Positions 7,699-16,108 of a stretch of 64,000 nucleotides of DNA are shown here, piece after piece. A program made the translations under genes and the position numbers. The DNA is from Streptomyces sp. NBC_01262 (lineage in GTDB: Bacteria; Actinomycetota; Actinomycetes; Streptomycetales; Streptomycetaceae). Each line of letters starts with the position of its first letter. Position 1 is the stretch's first letter. The notes under the pieces are model-generated. The model was given only the letters and a program-made list of their open reading frames with translations, made no database searches and had not been told where the DNA came from. Location: the NCBI RefSeq assembly GCF_036226365.1, contig NZ_CP108462.1, forward strand, positions 3,266,501 through 3,330,500. Reading direction: 5' to 3'.

Positions 7699-8952
7699 TC
7701 ACCCGACGGACGCGGCTGACGCGGACGCCAGATACGCCGCCGTCCGCTCCGGCTCGTAGAGGTAGGCCTCGAAGTCGGCGGGGTCGTCGAAGCCATTGGC
7801 GAAACGATCCGCCACGCCGGGGTACTCGGCGCCGGCGCCGATGACCGCGAGGAGGTGCGGGGGCGGGGGGCCGAGGAGGGCGTTGGTCCACTTGGTGGCG
7901 TGGGCGGCGCCGGCGGGGCCGGACCAGAAGGCGTCGAAGGCGGACTGCATCCAGGGGCGGTCGAAGGGGAGGTCGGCGCGGTCGGTGATGGCGGCGAGGT
8001 AGGAGGCGGCGCATTTGGCGGCGCAGTTCGAGCCCTGGCCGGTGAGGGGGTCGTTGGCGACGACGACGTCGGCGACACCGAGGACGAGGCCGCCGGAGGG
8101 GAGTTCGGCGACGGGGTGGCGTACGACGGGGGTGCAGGCGCCGGTGAGGGTGGCGCCGGCGTCGGTGAGCTCGACGTGGCGGGCGCGCTCGTGGACCCAG
8201 GGGAGGTGGCGGCGCATCAGGCCGAGGGTGAGGGCGAGGTGCTCGGCGGGGTCCGTGACGCCGTCGAAGACGTCGAGGGGGCCGCCGGGCAGGGCTTCCC
8301 AGAAGAGGATGTCGCAGCGGCCGGAGGTGGTGAGCGCGGGGATGGTGATCAGCTCACCGGCGCCGGGGACCATGTTGAGGCGTACCACCGGCGGTTCGGC
8401 GGGGGAATCGGCGGGGGCCAGGCCGTGGACGTAGGAGACGGCGAGGGTGCGCTTGGGGGCGGTGTACGGGGAGCGGGCGGCGTCGCGGCCGAAGAGGGCG
8501 ACCAGTTCGCCCTTGCCGGCGGCGACCAGGACCAGGTCGTAGGCGCGGGCGAAGTAGTCCAGGTCGGCGACGGAGGCGCCGTGTATGACCAGGCGGCCGC
8601 CGCGCGCGGCGAAGGTCTCCATCCAGCCGGCCATCTTCACCCGCTGGTCGACGGACTGGGCGTACGCGTCCAGGCTGCCGAGCCAGTCGATGGCGCGAGC
8701 GCCGTCGGGATCGGCGACGGAGACCCCGAGGCCCTCGATGCGCGGGGCCTGGCCCTCCCAGGAGTTGAGGCCGAGGTCACGCTCGTGCTGGAGGGCGGTG
8801 TGGAACATGACCTGGGTCGACGTGACCCGGCCGGAGCGGATCTCGTCGGCCGTGCGGTTGGACATGAGGGTGACCTCGTAGCCCCGGGACTGCAGGCCCA
8901 GGGCAAGCTGGAGGCCCGCCTGTCCGGCCCCCACGATGAGTACTCTGCGCAA
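7699..8952 (-). CDS. StyA-like FAD-dependent monooxygenase, 417 aa
   Basis: Flavin monooxygenase of the styrene monooxygenase (group E) family: LIVGAGQAGLQLALGL dinucleotide fold at residues 5-20, the HTALQHERDLGL segment, and DPLTGQGSN near the C-terminus, which binds the flavin pyrophosphate. StyA enzymes need FADH2 from a separate reductase, and none is visible here. TTG start at 8952 is the only start that keeps the Rossmann motif at the N-terminus, although no strong ribosome site precedes it. It lies 32 nt downstream of cvnD on the same strand, so it may be the last gene of the conservon operon, in the place where other conservons carry a cytochrome P450. Confidence 0.85.
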   Translation of the reverse strand: MRRVLIVGAGQAGLQLALGLQSRGYEVTLMSNRTADEIRSGRVTSTQVMFHTALQHERDLGLNSWEGQAPRIEGLGVSVADPDGARAIDWLGSLDAYAQSVDQRVKMAGWMETFAARGGRLVIHGASVADLDYFARAYDLVLVAAGKGELVALFGRDAARSPYTAPKRTLAVSYVHGLAPADSPAEPPVVRLNMVPGAGELITIPALTTSGRCDILFWEALPGGPLDVFDGVTDPAEHLALTLGLMRRHLPWVHERARHVELTDAGATLTGACTPVVRHPVAELPSGGLVLGVADVVVANDPLTGQGSNCAAKCAASYLAAITDRADLPFDRPWMQSAFDAFWSGPAGAAHATKWTNALLGPPPPHLLAVIGAGAEYPGVADRFANGFDDPADFEAYLYEPERTAAYLASASAASVG

Positions 8953-8984
8953 GTCAGTACGCTTTCTGCTCCGTCGTTCGCCGG

Positions 8985-9596
8985 TTACTCGTCGGAGGCC
9001 TTCAGCGCCTGCCTGACCAGTTCCAGCAACACCGCGACCACCGAATCACGCTTGCGCGCGTCGCAGATCATCACCGGGATGTGCTCGGGCACCGCCAGGG
9101 CCTCCCGGACATCCTCCTCGTCGTAGGCCGTCGTGCCCTCGAAGTGGTTCACGGCGACCGTGTACGGCAGACCGCTGCTGTCGAAGTAGTCCAGCGCCGG
9201 GAAGACATCGGCCAGCCGCCGGGTGTCGGCGAGCACGACCGCGCCGATGGCGCCGCGCACGAGGTCGTCCCACATGAACCAGAAGCGCTGCTGGCCCGGC
9301 GTGCCGAACAGGTACAGCACCAGTTCCTGGTCCAGGGTTATGCGCCCGAAGTCCATGGCGACCGTGGTCGTCTTCTTGTCCGGGGTGGAGCCGAGGTCGT
9401 CGATGTCCTCGCTGGCCCGGGTCATCACCGCTTCGGTGGTGAGCGGGGTGATCTCGGAGACGGCGCCCACGAACGTGGTCTTGCCGACGCCGAAGCCCCC
9501 CGCCACGACGATCTTGGTGGAGGTCGGGGCGTGGCCGAGGTCGAGCTGCCAGTCCTGCAGGCCCTCCTCCTCCGCGTCAGAGCCTGCGAAGTCCAC
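8985..9596 (-). CDS. cvnD: Conservon GTPase CvnD, 203 aa
   Basis: Small Ras-like GTP-binding protein of the MglA/CvnD type. P-loop GGFGVGKTTFV near residues 29-39; the switch region has DFGRITL and LFGTPGQQRFWFMW; NHFEG takes the place of the N/TKxD motif as is usual in this family. Start GTG 9596; the reading frame overlaps cvnC by 20 nt, showing translational coupling. In the known model CvnA-D form a membrane-associated G-protein-like complex controlling development or secondary metabolism. Confidence 0.92.
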   Translation of the reverse strand: MDFAGSDAEEEGLQDWQLDLGHAPTSTKIVVAGGFGVGKTTFVGAVSEITPLTTEAVMTRASEDIDDLGSTPDKKTTTVAMDFGRITLDQELVLYLFGTPGQQRFWFMWDDLVRGAIGAVVLADTRRLADVFPALDYFDSSGLPYTVAVNHFEGTTAYDEEDVREALAVPEHIPVMICDARKRDSVVAVLLELVRQALKASDE

Positions 9597-10014
9597 TGAG
9601 CACCCTTTCGAGCAGTGCGCGTTCCGGTACTCCGGGCCCGTGCCCGGTTCCGTACACGCGAATTCTTCCCTGGTCGGCCAAATCACTGAGCAGAACGCGT
9701 ACGACGCCCAGCGGCATGCGCAGCAGCGCGGAGATCTCCGCGACCGAGCGCATCCTGCGGCACAGTTCGACGATGGCGCGCATCTCGGGCATCACCCGTG
9801 CCGCCCAGTCACCGGACGTTATCTCAAGCCTGTTCTCCGGTGCGTCGACAGTGGCGACAAAGGTCTCGACCAACAGCACGTGACCCGCCCTGGTGCGGCC
9901 GCCGGTGAGAGCGTAAGGGCGTACGCGGGAGGAGCGGCGGTCCGCGCCCCTCGTGGGCAGCCCGCCCGCTCCGGCCCCCGCTCCCGCCCCGGGGCTCGCG
10001 TGGCGGGGCGTCAC
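9577..10014 (-). CDS. cvnC: Conservon protein CvnC (DUF742), 145 aa
   Basis: DUF742 protein. After a basic, Gly/Ala-rich N-terminal tail comes VRPYALTGGRTR, the family signature, then a winged-helix-like region: SVAEISALLRMPLGVVRVLLSDL and ERALLERVL at the C-terminus. Start overlaps the stop of cvnB by 4 nt (ATG 10014, cvnB stop 10011-10013) and its end overlaps cvnD by 20 nt. It is thought to connect the CvnA sensor with the CvnD GTPase. Confidence 0.92.
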   Translation of the reverse strand: MTPRHASPGAGAGAGAGGLPTRGADRRSSRVRPYALTGGRTRAGHVLLVETFVATVDAPENRLEITSGDWAARVMPEMRAIVELCRRMRSVAEISALLRMPLGVVRVLLSDLADQGRIRVYGTGHGPGVPERALLERVLSGLRRL

Positions 10015-10526
10015 TGGCTGCCTCCCTCGACCGATTCGATGGCCTGGCGCAGCTCGTCGCGCAGCTCCGGGGTGAGCACGTGTCCGGCCCGGCCCACGAA
10101 GAGCGCCATGTGGTACGCGACGACGCTCATGTCGCAGTCGGCGGCGGCGTGCACGCCGAGCAGGGAGCCGTCGCTGATCGACATCACGAAGACGTTGCCG
10201 TTCTCCATCGCGACGGCGGTCTGCCGGACCGTGCCGCCCTCCATGAGACGGGCGGCGCCGTCGGTGAGCGAGGCGATCCCGGAGACGACGGTCGCCAGGT
10301 CGGCGCTGGAGCCGGCCGGGCCCGTGGGGGCGTCGTCGGTCTTCGCCTCAGACTCCTGAGTCTCCTGGGAGGTGAGCAGCAGTAATCCGTCAGAGGAGAT
10401 GACGGCCACCGATCGGACGCCCGGTGCCTCCTCCACGAAGTTGGTCAGCAGCCACTGGAGGCTGCGTGCCTCGTGGCTCAGTCTGCGGTTGTCCGTACTC
10501 TCGGTGCTTTCCGTACTCGCCGCCAT
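10011..10526 (-). CDS. cvnB: Conservon protein CvnB (roadblock/LC7 domain), 171 aa
   Basis: Roadblock/LC7 regulator of the GTPase CvnD. Residues 22-150 carry the fold: LQWLLTNFVEEAPGVRSVAVISSDGLLL, SGIASLTDGAARLM, VFVMSISDGSLLGV and DMSVVAYHMALFVGRAG segments. The Ser/Thr-rich first 20 residues are disordered. ATG 10526 overlaps the cvnA stop as TAATG, and the end overlaps cvnC. It has a longer Asp/Glu/Thr loop (residues 55-75) than usual. Confidence 0.92.
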   Translation of the reverse strand: MAASTESTESTDNRRLSHEARSLQWLLTNFVEEAPGVRSVAVISSDGLLLLTSQETQESEAKTDDAPTGPAGSSADLATVVSGIASLTDGAARLMEGGTVRQTAVAMENGNVFVMSISDGSLLGVHAAADCDMSVVAYHMALFVGRAGHVLTPELRDELRQAIESVEGGSQ

Positions 10527-12919
10527 TAACCGCGTGCCTCCTCGACGCCTTCGCTTTCGTCTGGTCCCCCCGGACTTGGTTCGCTTGGATCTCTTGGATC
10601 GCTTGGTTCACTTTGATCGTTTTCCGCGTTCGGTTCGAATGCGGCGATTTCCGCTCTGATCTCCGCCGCCTCCGCGTCGGCCTCGGCCCGCCCCTCCCGC
10701 AGCCCCTGCTGGAAGCCGCCCAGCCTGCGCCGCAGAGCCTCCGCGTCCACGGGGGCCACCACGGGGGTGCTCTCCTGCCTGACGAGCTCCGTCGCGCGCG
10801 GCACGCGCTGCGGCAGTCCCTTGGCGGTGATGCCGGGCAGTTCCTCGTCCGGGCGTGTGTGCTCGGACGCCTCCGGCTCCACCTTCGGCCTCGGCTTCGG
10901 CTTCGGCTTGCGCTCCGCCGCCCGTGCCCGCGGCGCGGGCAGCCGGGCCGGCTCCCCGGCGGCGGCCGCCTCGACCGGGCTCTGCGGCCCGTCGGGGTCG
11001 TCGGCGGGGGCGAGGAGAGCGGCGGGTACGACGACTACCGCCGCCAGGCCGCCCCGCTTGTGCGCGCGCAGCTCGACACGGATGCGGTGCCGGGCGGCGA
11101 GGCGGGCGACGACGTACATGCCCATGCCGGTGGTCTCACCGGACGGGGCCGCCTGATCGGGCTGTTCGAGCAGCGCGTTGAGCCCGGCGAGCCGGTCGGC
11201 CGGGACGCCGATGCCCCGGTCCTCGATGGAGAGCATCAGCTCGCCGTCCTCCAGCAGCCAGCCGGACACCTGCACTTCGCGGTCCGGCGGGGAGAACGCG
11301 GCGGCGTTCTCCAGCAGTTCGGCCAGCAGGTGGCTGGTGTCGTCCGCCGCGAAGCCGACCACGCGGCCGGGCGGGAGGAATTGGATGCGCACCCGCTCGT
11401 AGCTGTCGATCTCCGACAGCGCGGCCCGCGTGACATCCACCAGCGGCACCGACTTCCCGTGCTGCCCGGTCGGATGCTCGGCCCCGGCCAGCACCAGCAG
11501 GTTCTCGCTGTTGCGCCGCATGCGCGTGGCGAGGTGGTCCAGCTTGAAGAGCTGCTTGAGCTCGTCCGGGTCCTCGACGGTGTCCTCAAGGCTCTCGATG
11601 AGCGTGAGCTGCCGCTCGATCAGACCCAGCGTGCGCAGGCTGAGGTTGACGTACGTCGAGTGCACCGCCTCCTGCAACGAGCCGAGCCGCGTGGCGAGCG
11701 TGTCCTGCCTGCCGAGCAGGCTGTCGCGCTCGGCGGCCAGGGCGTCGCGTACGCCGAGCAGCGCGGTGTGCTCCGCGTGCAGTCCGGCGACGCGCCCGCG
11801 CAGGGCGGCCGTCTCGGCGCCGAGCGCGTTGATGGCCCGGGCGGTGGCTGCGAACTCGTCGTTGCCGACCACCTTCACCTCGGCCGGCGCCGCCGTCCCG
11901 CCGCGCGCGAAGCGGTAGAGCGCGGCGGCCGGGCGGGTGACCGAGCGGGCGGTGGACACGCCGATGACGAGCACGACCAGGAAGCACACCCCGGTGAGCG
12001 CGGCGTGCAGTTCGAGGATGGTGACATCGGTGTCACGCACGCTCGCGAGCCGCTTGGCGCTCGCGGCAACGAGCGAGGACTCGACGCTGCGCATCAGGTC
12101 GATCCGTGCCGACAGCGCGGACCGTACGTCGGAGGCCTTCAGCGTCCGGTCCTCAGTGGACAGCGAGGTGCCGTCGGTGAGTCGCTCAAGCTGGCTCTCC
12201 GCCCGGTCGGCGTCCGAGCCGGTGACCGTCTCGTCGTACTGCCTGCGCGCCGTCGTGGAGGCCGTCTCCCGGAAGTCCGCGAGCGCCGCCCGCTGCCGTA
12301 CGTCGGCGGTGCGCGCGGCGTCCGTCAGCGCGGGCTGGCCGCCGTCCGCCGTCAGCGCTCCCACCAGCAGGCCGCGTTCGGCCGAGGCGGCCGACACGGC
12401 CCGGGTGAGCGCGGGCAGGGCGCCGGTGTCGGCGGACGCGCCCCGGGCGGGGAGCGAGCGGGCGATGGCGGCGCCGATGCCGTCGAGCGCGGCGACCAGC
12501 GGCCGGTAGGCGTCGACCGCGCCCAGGGCTCCGGCTCCCGTCCCCGTACCGGCCTTGCGGGCGGCGCGCCGGATGCCGTCCAGCCCGTCGAGCTGCCGGA
12601 CGAGCTCGGCGACCGCGGCTGCCATCTGCGGCGCGTCGTCGGTGTCGACGGCGGCCGCCAGTACGCCGACCTCCTGGGCCTGCCGGTCGGCACGGCTGTC
12701 GTCCACGCCGTCCCGCTCGTCGGCGATCGTGTGGGCCAGCGACACCGCCTGGATGTCCAACTGGGCCATGCCGACCAGCCGCTGGGACTCCGACAGATCG
12801 CTCACCGCTATGGCCACTCCGGGTGCGGAGGCGGCCAGCACTGTTACCGCGCACACCAGCAGTGCGGCAAGCAGCCGCTGCCGTACACGCTTCTCACGTG
12901 GATTACGTCGTGTTCGCAC
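10526..12919 (-). CDS. cvnA: Conservon sensor CvnA (nitrate/nitrite-sensing-like histidine kinase homologue), 797 aa
   Basis: Membrane sensor. One membrane segment at about residues 16-38, an extracellular helical region to ~300 similar to nitrate/nitrite-sensing domains, a second membrane segment near residues 295-315 (GVCFLVVLVIGV), a HAMP-like linker, then an HATPase_c domain with ENAAAFSPP (N box), IEDRGIGVPADRL (G1) and TGMGMYVVARLA (G2). I see no canonical phospho-acceptor HELRTP box, as expected for CvnA proteins. The C-terminal 150 residues are Pro/Ala/Arg-rich and disordered. First gene of the four-gene set, divergent from the phosphatase-like gene at 13256. Confidence 0.92.
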   Translation of the reverse strand: MRTRRNPREKRVRQRLLAALLVCAVTVLAASAPGVAIAVSDLSESQRLVGMAQLDIQAVSLAHTIADERDGVDDSRADRQAQEVGVLAAAVDTDDAPQMAAAVAELVRQLDGLDGIRRAARKAGTGTGAGALGAVDAYRPLVAALDGIGAAIARSLPARGASADTGALPALTRAVSAASAERGLLVGALTADGGQPALTDAARTADVRQRAALADFRETASTTARRQYDETVTGSDADRAESQLERLTDGTSLSTEDRTLKASDVRSALSARIDLMRSVESSLVAASAKRLASVRDTDVTILELHAALTGVCFLVVLVIGVSTARSVTRPAAALYRFARGGTAAPAEVKVVGNDEFAATARAINALGAETAALRGRVAGLHAEHTALLGVRDALAAERDSLLGRQDTLATRLGSLQEAVHSTYVNLSLRTLGLIERQLTLIESLEDTVEDPDELKQLFKLDHLATRMRRNSENLLVLAGAEHPTGQHGKSVPLVDVTRAALSEIDSYERVRIQFLPPGRVVGFAADDTSHLLAELLENAAAFSPPDREVQVSGWLLEDGELMLSIEDRGIGVPADRLAGLNALLEQPDQAAPSGETTGMGMYVVARLAARHRIRVELRAHKRGGLAAVVVVPAALLAPADDPDGPQSPVEAAAAGEPARLPAPRARAAERKPKPKPRPKVEPEASEHTRPDEELPGITAKGLPQRVPRATELVRQESTPVVAPVDAEALRRRLGGFQQGLREGRAEADAEAAEIRAEIAAFEPNAENDQSEPSDPRDPSEPSPGGPDESEGVEEARG

Positions 12920-13255
12920 CGGTGTTCGCTATCCCGTCTCGCCTGGTCACTTGTCCCGAGATGACGACACATCGGCCGAGCACGGCAACGACTCATCCCA
13001 CCCCGGCATGCGGCTAGACCCTCTCAGCCCATATTGGAGCAGGGATGTGCGTCCCCCACCTCGACACTCGAACGAGTGAATCGCACCGACAAGTTGACGT
13101 TCAACCCCCTCAGGGACTGTCTTTTTGCGGCCAGGCGCATATGCCGACGGCCGGTTTGGCGTACCGCGCCCCCTCCTGGCAAGATGCGCGCCTTCACTGC
13201 CCGGTGTGGATCAGTTACACACCGATTACGCACACCTCTCCGGCAGACTCATCAC
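12920..13255. other. Divergent intergenic region cvnA / PP2C-like gene
   Basis: 336 nt with no coding evidence. It must hold the conservon promoter (leftward) and the promoter of the gene at 13256. A TTGACG hexamer at about 13093 is a possible -35 for the rightward gene but has only a weak -10 partner. No repeats or convincing hairpins seen. Confidence 0.4.
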
Positions 13256-14029
13256 ATGCGCATCGAGACGGCCACCGAGCCCGGCACCCCCGGTCGCCCC
13301 AACGAGGATTTCGTGGCAATCGCCCTTCCCACCCCGGATTCCGGCGGATCCGTCGTCCTCCTCGACGGCGTCACGCCTCCCGCCGACGGCGACGGCTGCG
13401 TACATTCCGTCCCTTGGTACGTCGCCCAACTGGGCAGCGCCCTGATCGAACTGTCCACTTCTCGGCTCGAACTGCCTCTTGCCGACTGCCTGGCGACCGC
13501 GATTGAACGCACCGCGGACGCACATCGAGACACGTGTGACCTTTCTCACCATCTCACCCCACAGGCAACCGTCGTCGCGGTCCGCTGGGACGCGGACACC
13601 GTCGCCCATCTGGTGCTTTCCGACTCCACGCTGCTACTGGAGGCCCCCGACGGCACCATCCGCCCCGTCCTCGACGACCGCATCGACGTCCTCCGCCGCA
13701 CCCACGGCCGCGTCACCAACGCCCACCGCAACGCCCCCGGCGGCTTCTTCACCGCGGCCGCCGACCCCTCCGCCGCCGCCCACGCCGTCACCGGCACCAC
13801 CCCCCGCTCCGCCGTCCGCGCCCTCGCCGCCCTCACCGACGGCGCCACCCGGCTCGTCGAGGGCTTCCGCACCGAGGACTGGCTCAGCACGTTTTCCGCC
13901 CTGCGCAAGCAGGGTCCCGAGGAACTGATCCGCCGCGTGCGCACGGCGGAATTCGCCGACCCGGACGGCGAGCACTTCAGGCGCTGGAAAACCCACGACG
14001 ACGCGACGGCGGTCCTGGTCGTGCTTTAG
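13256..14029 (+). CDS. PP2C-like protein phosphatase family protein, 257 aa
   Basis: Resembles the Ser/Thr phosphatase 2C fold: N-terminal RIETATEPGTPGRPNEDF, LLDGVTPP (metal-binding Asp), PQATVVAVRW, LVLSDSTLLL, AALTDGATR and a C-terminal HDDATAVLVVL, which matches the last PP2C motif (K-x-x-D-D-A/N-x-T). Probably cytosolic and able to hydrolyse phosphoserine/threonine or an analogous substrate; some such actinobacterial proteins are catalytically weak. ATG 13256 places the first motif right at the N-terminus, but the ribosome site is poor. It ends 6 nt from the convergent marR remnant. Confidence 0.75.
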   Translation: MRIETATEPGTPGRPNEDFVAIALPTPDSGGSVVLLDGVTPPADGDGCVHSVPWYVAQLGSALIELSTSRLELPLADCLATAIERTADAHRDTCDLSHHLTPQATVVAVRWDADTVAHLVLSDSTLLLEAPDGTIRPVLDDRIDVLRRTHGRVTNAHRNAPGGFFTAAADPSAAAHAVTGTTPRSAVRALAALTDGATRLVEGFRTEDWLSTFSALRKQGPEELIRRVRTAEFADPDGEHFRRWKTHDDATAVLVVL

Positions 14030-14035
14030 GCCCTG

Positions 14036-14350
14036 TCAGGCCTCGTCCCCGGCCATCGCCGCCTCATAAGCGCGCAACGTGTCCACGAACACCTTCCGCT
14101 GGCCGTCAGCGGCTCCCTCGGCGATGCCCACGATGCGCCGCCGCCGGTCCGCCTCGTCCTCGCGGCGTTCCAGGATCCCCTTCCGGGTCAGCTCACCGAC
14201 CATCAGGCTCACCGTCGTCGGCACGACCTCCAGCCGGACGGCCAGTTCGTTCACGGTCATCGGCCCGTCGAAGAGCAGCGGCGCCGGCGCGAGCGACCGC
14301 AGTTCCTCGGGCACCGGAATCCGCTTCGCCCGCCCGACCATGCGGGGCAT
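14036..14350 (-). pseudogene. MarR-family regulator, N-terminally and internally deleted
   Basis: Wing and recognition helix of a MarR regulator are clear: MTVNELAVRLEVVPTTVSLM, GELTRKGILERRED and DRRRRIVGI, plus a C-terminal FVDTLRAYEAAM helix. The frame continues upstream of ATG 14350 to at least 14395 as a normal MarR N-terminus (TELGVDDAVRALLLL) but without a start codon there. Compared with the usual ~150-aa family, residues between SLAP and LLFDG and between VGIAEG and VFVDTL appear missing. I read it as a decaying gene; initiation at 14350 would give a 104-aa protein lacking the dimerisation helix. Confidence 0.6.
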
Positions 14351-14374
14351 GAGCAGCAGCAGCGCCCTGACGGC

Positions 14375-14692
14375 ATCGTCAACACCGAGCTCGGTTCCGC
14401 CGCCCGTTGGCCACTCGACGGGAAGGCCGAGCCGGGGCTCATCCGGGCCCTGACGGACTCGGTGGCCGCGGTGTACGGCGAGTGGGCGTGCTCAGCCACC
14501 GTCGTGGAACTCTTCGGCATACCGCGGCATCGCTGGGGCACGGCCGGGGAGCCTGCCACGGCCAACGCGCCGGTCGTCACCCTGAACATCCGCGAAGCGG
14601 CGCTTCACCACCCGGAGATCGAGCACGCCCCCGCGCGGCTCATCGCCTCCATCACCGACGCCGTCGTCACCGTCTTCGGCGAACCCGTCTAA
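14375..14692 (+). pseudogene. Tautomerase-family (4-OT-like) gene lacking its start
   Basis: The frame encodes VNTELGSAARW, GLIRALTDSVAAVYGEW, TVVELFGIPRHRWG and APARLIASITDAVVTVFGEPV, matching the two-part layout of tautomerase-superfamily proteins. No ATG, GTG or TTG precedes the homologous region, so the N-terminal Met-Pro, whose proline is the catalytic base in this family, is missing. Starting at GTG 14462 would drop the first third. It abuts the decayed marR gene head to head, and the junction is a 12-bp palindrome (14384-14395). Its stop overlaps the convergent APH-like gene. Confidence 0.55.
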
Positions 14693-15579
14693 CAGGACTC
14701 CGACAGGACCTGCGTGATCACGTGCCGCCCCAGGGCCGCCTTCTGCGGGTACGTCTCCCGGTAGTACGACAGCTCCCCCAGCGCGACCGACAGGGCCCAG
14801 CCGCGACCGCGCGTCCAGGCCGCGTCGTCGACGTCCAGCGCGGCGCGGAAGACGTCCCTCGCGTCGGGGGTGAGCAGGTACCAGGCTGCGATCAGGTCGA
14901 CGGCGGGGTCGCCCAGGCCCATGCAGCCGAAGTCGATGACCGCGCTGAGGCGCCCGCCGGCCAGCAGTACGTTGCCGGGCTGCAGGTCGGCATGGATCCA
15001 GACGGCAGGCGCCTGCCACGCGGGGGCCCGCAGGGCCGCGTCCCACAGGGCGGTCGAGGCCTCGGCGTCGATGAGGTGCCGGAGTTGCCCGATCGCGGCC
15101 CGGGTCATGGCGTCCCGTTCCGCCAAGGGCTCGCTGCGGTAGGAAGAGGGGCCACCGGTGGGATCGATCCGGCGCAGGGCGGCGACGAATTCCGCCAGGT
15201 CCCGCGCCGGCACCCCGTCTTCATCGGCGGCGCCGCCGATCGCGGGGCACTCGCCGTCGAGCCAGCGGTACACCGACCACGGCCAGGGATAGCCGCCGCC
15301 CGGCCTGCCCATGCCCAGGGGCACGGGAACGGCCACCGGCAGCGCCGGGGCGAGCCGCGGCAGCCAGTGGTGCTCCCGCTCGACGTCGTCGGCGGCCCCC
15401 TTCATGCGGGGGAGGCGTACGACCATGTCCTCGCCGAGCCGGTACATGGCGTTGGAGGTGCCGGCCGAGTCGACGAGCTCGACCGGGAGGTCGGCCCACT
15501 GCGGAAACTGTGCGGCGAGCAGCCGGCGGACGAGGGAGTCGTCTGTGTCGGCCTCGTCGGGATGCAGCTTCAAGGCCAC
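14689..15579 (-). CDS. Aminoglycoside phosphotransferase (APH)-family kinase, 296 aa
   Basis: Kinase-fold small-molecule phosphotransferase. Seen: AMYRLGEDMVVRLPR (ATP-site Lys replaced by Arg, as in several APH-like enzymes), the catalytic loop HADLQPGN at about residues 195-202 and IDFGCMGLGDPAVDL (metal-binding Asp) near 216. Substrate not predictable; members range from antibiotic kinases to homoserine or choline kinases. GTG 15579 starts 1 nt after the upstream marR stop, so both genes form a coupled pair and the regulator may control it in response to a toxic compound. Confidence 0.88.
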   Translation of the reverse strand: MALKLHPDEADTDDSLVRRLLAAQFPQWADLPVELVDSAGTSNAMYRLGEDMVVRLPRMKGAADDVEREHHWLPRLAPALPVAVPVPLGMGRPGGGYPWPWSVYRWLDGECPAIGGAADEDGVPARDLAEFVAALRRIDPTGGPSSYRSEPLAERDAMTRAAIGQLRHLIDAEASTALWDAALRAPAWQAPAVWIHADLQPGNVLLAGGRLSAVIDFGCMGLGDPAVDLIAAWYLLTPDARDVFRAALDVDDAAWTRGRGWALSVALGELSYYRETYPQKAALGRHVITQVLSESC

Positions 15580-15580
15580 G

Positions 15581-16066
15581 TCAGGCGCCTTCCTGGGACT
15601 CGTTCAGCCGGTGCAGCAGCCGCGCGAGGTCGCCGAGTTCGGCCCGGTCCCAGGCGGCGAGGCGGCTGACGTAGCGGCGGCGCCGGGCCTCGCGGACGCG
15701 GGTGAAGCGGGAGCGGCCCTCTTCCGTCAGCTCGACGAGGAAGGCGCGGCCGTCGGCCGGGTCGGGCTCGCGGCGGATGAGGCCGAGGTCTTCGAGGGCG
15801 CGCAGCTGGCGGCTCATGGTGGCCTTGCCGACGCCGAAGTAGCCGGCGAGGAGGGTGGCGCGTTCGGGGCCGGTTTCGTGGAGCCGGGACAGGATGCCGT
15901 AGGCGGCGGGTTCGAGGTCCGGGTGGACCTCGCGGGCCATGTCGCCGGAGGAGGCGCGGGCGCGGCGCAGCAGGAGGGTCAACTCGCGTTCGAGCGCCTC
16001 CATCACCTGGTCGCCGCCCGCGTTCGCGGTGTCGCCCGCGTCATCGCGCTTTTCGCTCTTTTCCAT
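15581..16066 (-). CDS. MarR-family transcriptional regulator, 161 aa
   Basis: Winged-helix regulator: LLLRRARASSGD helix 1, ILSRLHETGPERATLLAGYF, recognition helix KATMSRQLRALEDLGLI, wing REPDPADGRAFLVELTEEGR, and a C-terminal dimerisation helix with DLARLLHRLNES. Intact, in contrast to the broken copy at 14036. Start taken at ATG 16066, which gives normal family length; the open frame continues to 16105 towards the repeat and terminator region. Coupled to the APH-like gene. Likely autoregulated; the promoter must lie in the 40-60 nt before the terminator hairpin. Confidence 0.88.
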   Translation of the reverse strand: MEKSEKRDDAGDTANAGGDQVMEALERELTLLLRRARASSGDMAREVHPDLEPAAYGILSRLHETGPERATLLAGYFGVGKATMSRQLRALEDLGLIRREPDPADGRAFLVELTEEGRSRFTRVREARRRRYVSRLAAWDRAELGDLARLLHRLNESQEGA

Positions 16067-16108
16067 GATCCGGCCAGTATTTCGCACGGCGGGACCCGAG
16101 GACATGCC

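Noticed and set aside
10424..12964. 846-codon open frame on the plus strand across the conservon
   Set aside because: Antisense of cvnA; the minus-strand frame has HATPase motifs and coupled neighbours.
14029..14050. TAGGCCCTGTCAGGCCT after the PP2C-like gene, similar to the repeat ends
   Set aside because: Only about 11 bases match and no partner end or core follows; better read as a small hairpin between convergent genes.
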